A stretch of 7,709 nucleotides of DNA from Chloroflexota bacterium (lineage in GTDB: Bacteria; Chloroflexota; Limnocylindria; Limnocylindrales; CSP1-4). Of the stretch, positions 5,267 to 7,709 are shown piece by piece. Each line of letters opens with the position of its first letter. The first letter of the stretch is position 1. Both the position numbers and the translations under genes were made by a program. The stretch covers positions 1 to 7,709 of the forward strand of contig JAKAHX010000031.1 of assembly GCA_021814735.1 (NCBI GenBank), in the 5' to 3' direction. The notes beneath the pieces are model-generated. The model did no database searches. It had not been told where the DNA came from and was given only the letters and a program-made list of their open reading frames with translations.

Positions 5267-6478
5267 GTGTCGCTGCCGGTGAACCCGCCGGTGGAGCCGA
5301 TGCTCGCCAGGCCGGCCGACGCGATCCCCGAGGGAGATGGCTGGCTCTACGAACCCAAGTGGGACGGGTTCCGCGCGCTCGTCTTCCGCGACGGCGCACG
5401 GCTGCTGATCCAGAGCCGCGACCTGCGGCCCCTGGAGCGGTACTTCCCCGAGCTGCGGGAGCCGCTCCTCGCCGCGCTGCCCGAGCGCGCGGTGCTGGAC
5501 GGCGAGATCGTGATCGCGGGGCCGCACGGCCTCGACTTCGACGCGCTGCTGCTGCGCATCCATCCCGCGGCATCCCGCGTGGCCGCGCTCGCCGCCCGGA
5601 CGCCCGCCTCGTACGTGGCGTGGGACCTGCTGGCGGTCGGTGACGAGGACCTGCGGTCCAGGCCGTTCGCGGAGCGCCGCGCGCGTCTCGCCGCCGTGCT
5701 CGGGAGGGGCCGAGGCCGGAGCGCGGGCTCGGGACCGGCGGATCAGCAGCAGTCGAGTGCCGCGCGTGCCGCCGCCGGCGTGCCCGCGGGCCGTCCCGGC
5801 CCCAGCGCGGTGCTGCTGACGCCCGCCACAGACGATCCGCGCGTCGCCGCCGACTGGTTCGCCCGCTTCGAGGGAGCCGGGCTGGATGGTGTCGTGGCCA
5901 AGCGAATGGACGGCCCCTACGAGCCGGGGCGCCGCGCGATGGTCAAGATCAAGCACCAGCGCACCGCCGACTGCGCGGTGGCCGGGTTCCGCTGGTACCG
6001 TGACGCTCCCGGCGAGCTGGTCGGATCCCTGCTGCTGGGCCTCTACGACGCCGCGGGGACCCTGCATCACGTGGGGGTCACCTCGAGCTTCACCCGGGCG
6101 GAGCGCCAGTCGCTGGCGGTGGAACTCGGGCCGCTGCGCGACCGGGCCCTGGACGGGCATCCGTGGGCCGGCTGGAAGGCGATGGAGGACGAGGCGGCGC
6201 GGCGGGGGCAGCGGCTCCCGGGCGCCACGAGCCGCTGGAACCGCGGGCGCGACCTGGGCTGGGAGCCACTCCGGGTGGAGCGCGTCTGCGAAGTGGCCTA
6301 CGACCACCTGCAGGGCAACCGGTTCCGGCACGCGACGACGTTCCTGCGCTGGCGCCCCGACCGGCTGCCGGCACAGTGTCGCTACGACCAGCTGGAGTCG
6401 ACGCCGCCGTACGAGCTGTCGGAGGTCTTCGGGACGGGCCAGGAAGCGCCATCCGACCCTGGTCCATCCCCGCAGTGA
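5267..6478 (+). CDS. ligC: ATP-dependent DNA ligase, stand-alone LigC type
   Basis: This 403-residue enzyme is predicted to seal DNA nicks by forming a lysyl-AMP intermediate from ATP. The nucleotidyltransferase domain shows motif I YEPKWDGFR with catalytic Lys31, motif III around LDGEIVI (78-83), IIIa in FDALLLRIHP (91-100), motif IV DGVVAK (207-212) and motif V MVKIKHQRTADC (225-236). An OB-fold domain follows from about 238 (GSLLLGLYDAAGTLHHVG), and the conserved C-terminal RFRHATTFLRWRPDR completes the LigC signature. It lacks the polymerase and phosphoesterase domains of LigD, so it is the short form used in accessory end-joining or repair. Length is above the roughly 350-360 residues I recall for mycobacterial LigC, owing to a low-complexity insertion at about 146-180 and an extended tail. 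GTG is chosen for its GGGAGG at 6 nt spacing. No Ku gene is in this window. It may be co-transcribed with L25. Confidence 0.93.
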   Translation: MSLPVNPPVEPMLARPADAIPEGDGWLYEPKWDGFRALVFRDGARLLIQSRDLRPLERYFPELREPLLAALPERAVLDGEIVIAGPHGLDFDALLLRIHPAASRVAALAARTPASYVAWDLLAVGDEDLRSRPFAERRARLAAVLGRGRGRSAGSGPADQQQSSAARAAAGVPAGRPGPSAVLLTPATDDPRVAADWFARFEGAGLDGVVAKRMDGPYEPGRRAMVKIKHQRTADCAVAGFRWYRDAPGELVGSLLLGLYDAAGTLHHVGVTSSFTRAERQSLAVELGPLRDRALDGHPWAGWKAMEDEAARRGQRLPGATSRWNRGRDLGWEPLRVERVCEVAYDHLQGNRFRHATTFLRWRPDRLPAQCRYDQLESTPPYELSEVFGTGQEAPSDPGPSPQ

Positions 6479-6486
6479 CCGGACCC

Positions 6487-6514
6487 CGGTGCCGTCATTG
6501 GACACTCGGCGCCG
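6487..6514 (+). terminator. Weak hairpin after the ligase
   Basis: An 8-bp stem with one G-U pair (6487-6494 with 6507-6514) encloses a 12-nt loop, beginning 8 nt after the ligase stop. There is no U-tract, and the right arm runs into the hexamer repeat. It may act as a transcript 3' end; support is modest. Confidence 0.3.
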
Positions 6515-6553
6515 TGACCGTGACCGTGACCGTGACCGTGACCGTGGCCGTCG
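6512..6553. repeat. Hexanucleotide tandem repeat (CCGTGA)5 plus two degenerate units
   Basis: Five perfect CCGTGA copies fill 6512-6541, followed by CCGTGG (6542-6547) and CCGTCG (6548-6553). The array ends 26 bp before the putative -10 box of the downstream gene, so it lies just upstream of, or next to, its -35 position. Such short perfect repeats can gain or lose units by slippage. They could also act as a direct-repeat binding site. Confidence 0.92.
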
Positions 6554-6579
6554 CGGGGACGCGGTCGGCCGATCCCCAC

Positions 6580-6585
6580 TAGGAT
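6580..6585 (+). promoter_or_regulatory. Putative -10 box of the SCO-like gene (leaderless)
   Basis: TAGGAT ends 9 nt before the ATG at 6595. There is no Shine-Dalgarno in between, so the mRNA is probably leaderless or nearly so. The same arrangement is seen at the response regulator gene in this window, which strengthens both calls. Confidence 0.5.
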
Positions 6586-6594
6586 GGTCCGGCC

Positions 6595-7371
6595 ATGCCC
6601 ACGTTCGTGCGTCCCATGCCCGGCCGTCCGCGCCTCCTGATCGCTGGCATCGCCGCCGTCGTGATCGTCGTGGCCGTCGTGGCCGGCGGCGTGGCGCTCG
6701 GCGTGGCCAGCTCGCCGCCGCCCGTGACGGGCGTCCAGCTCGACCGCGCCGTCCCCCCGGTCTCGCTGGTGAACGCCGACGGCCAGGCCACCTCGCTCGC
6801 GTCGTTGCGCGGCCGGTACGTCGTGCTGGCGCCGTTCCTCACGCTCTGCCACGAGGTGTGCCCCATCACGACGGGCGCCTTCCTGGAGATGGAGCAGGCG
6901 GTCGCGAAGGCCGGGCTCTCGGACCGCGTGGCCTTCGTGGAGGTCACGGTCGATCCCGGGCGTGACTCGCCGGCTCGGCTGCGCGCGTACGCGCAGCTGA
7001 CGGGCGTCGACTGGACGCTGCTCACCGGGACGCCCGCGAACATCGCGGCGTTCTGGGCGTTCTTCGGGGTGGACTACCAGGTGGAGCCCATCGGGTCGCC
7101 CGCGCCGATCGATTGGTGGACGCACCAACCCGAGACGTACGACGTGGGGCACAGCGACGGCTTGTTCTTCCTTGACGCGCAGGGCCACGAGCGGATCGCC
7201 GTCGTCGGCATCCCCGACGTGGGCGGCTCCCTCGACCCGACCCTGACATCCATGCTCGATGCGCAGGGGCTCCAGAACCTGCACGACCCGCAGGCGGCCT
7301 GGACCATCCCGCAGGCGCTGGACGACCTGGGCAACCTGGTCGGCCGGCGGATCGCGCCCGCCGGTTCCTGA
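6595..7371 (+). CDS. SCO1/SenC/PrrC-family thioredoxin-fold protein, membrane-anchored
   Basis: This 258-residue protein belongs to the family that delivers copper to, or reduces, the Cu(A) site of cytochrome c oxidase; some members act as thiol-disulfide redox proteins. An N-terminal hydrophobic segment (about 14-38, LLIAGIAAVVIVVAVVAGG) anchors it, leaving the rest outside the membrane. The metal-binding CxxxC motif is present as Cys85-His-Glu-Val-Cys89-Pro. The distal His186 lies in YDVGHSDGLFFLD, and VDPGRDSP (119-126) is the usual VDPxRDTP loop. All three copper ligands are therefore kept. A short insertion rich in Trp/Pro (about 167-182) precedes the His. The ATG at 6595 is preferred because of the TAGGAT box 9 nt upstream; the next Met (residue 8) lacks a ribosome site. 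No oxidase or copper chaperone gene is visible nearby, so its partner is unknown. Confidence 0.92.
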   Translation: MPTFVRPMPGRPRLLIAGIAAVVIVVAVVAGGVALGVASSPPPVTGVQLDRAVPPVSLVNADGQATSLASLRGRYVVLAPFLTLCHEVCPITTGAFLEMEQAVAKAGLSDRVAFVEVTVDPGRDSPARLRAYAQLTGVDWTLLTGTPANIAAFWAFFGVDYQVEPIGSPAPIDWWTHQPETYDVGHSDGLFFLDAQGHERIAVVGIPDVGGSLDPTLTSMLDAQGLQNLHDPQAAWTIPQALDDLGNLVGRRIAPAGS

Positions 7372-7437
7372 GACGGGCGCGCGACGCTTCGCAGGCCCGG
7401 CGCAACGCCGCCCCGTCGCACCCGCTCGTGCCCCGAC

Positions 7438-7461
7438 ACGGGCCCCGAGGCAGGGGCCCGT
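7438..7461. terminator. Strong perfect hairpin downstream of the SCO-like gene
   Basis: ACGGGCCCC (7438-7446) and GGGGCCCGT (7453-7461) form a perfect 9-bp stem with a 6-nt loop, 66 bp after the SCO-like stop and between two convergent genes. There is no U-tract on either strand, which is common in high-GC genomes. It probably acts as a terminator or barrier in one or both directions. Confidence 0.6.
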
Positions 7462-7467
7462 CGCGTG

Positions 7468-7531
7468 GGCTCCCGTCGCGTTCGGGCCGCCGCCCCGTTG
7501 GCTCCCGTCGCGTTCGGTCCGCCGCCACCTC
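7468..7531. repeat. 32-bp direct tandem duplication
   Basis: Copies at 7468-7499 and 7500-7531 share 18 identical leading bases (GGCTCCCGTCGCGTTCGG) and then CCGCCGCC after one mismatch. The shorter CCCGTCGCG also occurs at 7457-7465, at the right arm of the hairpin, suggesting older expansion. It is non-coding and lies between convergent genes. Confidence 0.85.
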
Positions 7532-7551
7532 GGCTCGAGGGCTCGGCCCCG

Positions 7552-7709
7552 TCACGATCCCTGGTCGCGGGCCTGCCAGGGATCGTAGTCGGGATCCAGC
7601 GGCTCCTGCGGCGGGCGCAGCGCCTCGGGCACGTGCCGCAGGTTCACCCGGATCCGCGTCCACGTCGTGTAGCGGCCCCGCATGGCGTCCACCAGCACGT
7701 CGTCCACCT
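7552..7709 (-). CDS. 3' end of an unrecognised protein, cut by the window edge
   Basis: The last 51 codons of a minus-strand gene are visible, ending with TGA (complement of 7552-7554). The readable end begins VDDVLVDAMRGRYTTWTRI and finishes PDYDPWQARDQGS. About 48 of 51 codons end in G or C, and the composition is mixed (Trp, Tyr, Asp, Val, Leu) rather than the Arg/Pro/Ala mix of shadow frames, so this looks genuinely coding. I do not recognise the family. The tail is charged and probably cytoplasmic, with no membrane segment. The gene converges on the SCO-like gene. Its start and function lie outside the window. Confidence 0.7.
   Translation of the reverse strand, partial: VDDVLVDAMRGRYTTWTRIRVNLRHVPEALRPPQEPLDPDYDPWQARDQGS
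7554..7586 (-). terminator. 11-bp perfect inverted repeat spanning the stop codon of the partial gene
   Basis: ACGATCCCTGG (7554-7564) and CCAGGGATCGT (7576-7586) are perfect complements around an 11-nt loop. In the minus-strand mRNA the stem covers the last codons and reaches the first base of the stop-codon complement. It may be a transcript 3'-end structure overlapping the coding end. No U-tract follows. Confidence 0.5.

Noticed and set aside
5267..6478. LigD-type multidomain end-joining ligase
   Set aside because: Only the ligase and OB-fold domains are present. There is no polymerase or phosphoesterase domain and no Ku gene in the window.
4643..6505. A 620-codon minus-strand frame opposite L25 and the ligase
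   Set aside because: It is antisense to two clear genes, and its His/Arg/Gln-rich composition is typical of a shadow frame.
5886..6965. A 359-codon plus-strand frame linking the ligase and SCO-like genes
   Set aside because: It is out of frame with both recognised proteins. The Arg/Ser/Thr-rich product has RDRDRD generated by the hexamer repeat.

Overview
The window is very GC-rich, with G or C at most third codon positions. It carries six recognisable genes and one gene cut by the right edge. The gene set is a MprAB/PepD-like signalling and protease cluster, a CTC-type L25, a stand-alone mycobacterial LigC-like DNA ligase and a SCO-family protein. Two starts (the response regulator and SCO genes) look leaderless, with a TAnnnT box 8-9 nt before the ATG. 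Together these suggest a high-GC free-living bacterium, either Chloroflexota (Limnocylindria/Ellin6529-like) or Actinomycetota. The phylum is inference and no rRNA is present to settle it.

Layout. Positions 1-670 contain no convincing gene but are full of tandem and degenerate repeats: a 48-bp duplication, a degenerate 61-66-bp family, and a 10-bp unit repeated four times that abuts the protease stop codon. Positions 671-4387 are a minus-strand block read response regulator, then sensor histidine kinase, then membrane-anchored HtrA-type serine protease, the same order as mprA-mprB-pepD in mycobacteria. It probably senses envelope or protein-folding stress and controls an extracytoplasmic protease. 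Positions 4388-4531 are a divergent control region. It has back-to-back -10 boxes and a 25-codon upstream ORF whose stop overlaps the GTG start of the plus-strand L25 gene.

Positions 4532-6478 are plus strand: ribosomal protein L25 (CTC form), a GC hairpin, then the ligase, whose Shine-Dalgarno lies inside a second perfect hairpin. Positions 6479-6594 hold a (CCGTGA)5 hexamer repeat just before a leaderless-type promoter. Positions 6595-7371 encode a membrane-anchored SCO1/SenC-like thioredoxin-fold protein. A strong hairpin and a 32-bp tandem duplication separate it from the 3' end of an unrecognised minus-strand gene (7552 to the edge), whose stop codon lies in an 11-bp perfect inverted repeat.

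No RNA genes, CRISPR arrays, transposases or phage genes were seen. No wholly new multi-gene system is evident. The most unusual features are in the non-coding parts: simple tandem repeats of different period in nearly every intergenic space, and overlapping translation and promoter signals around L25.
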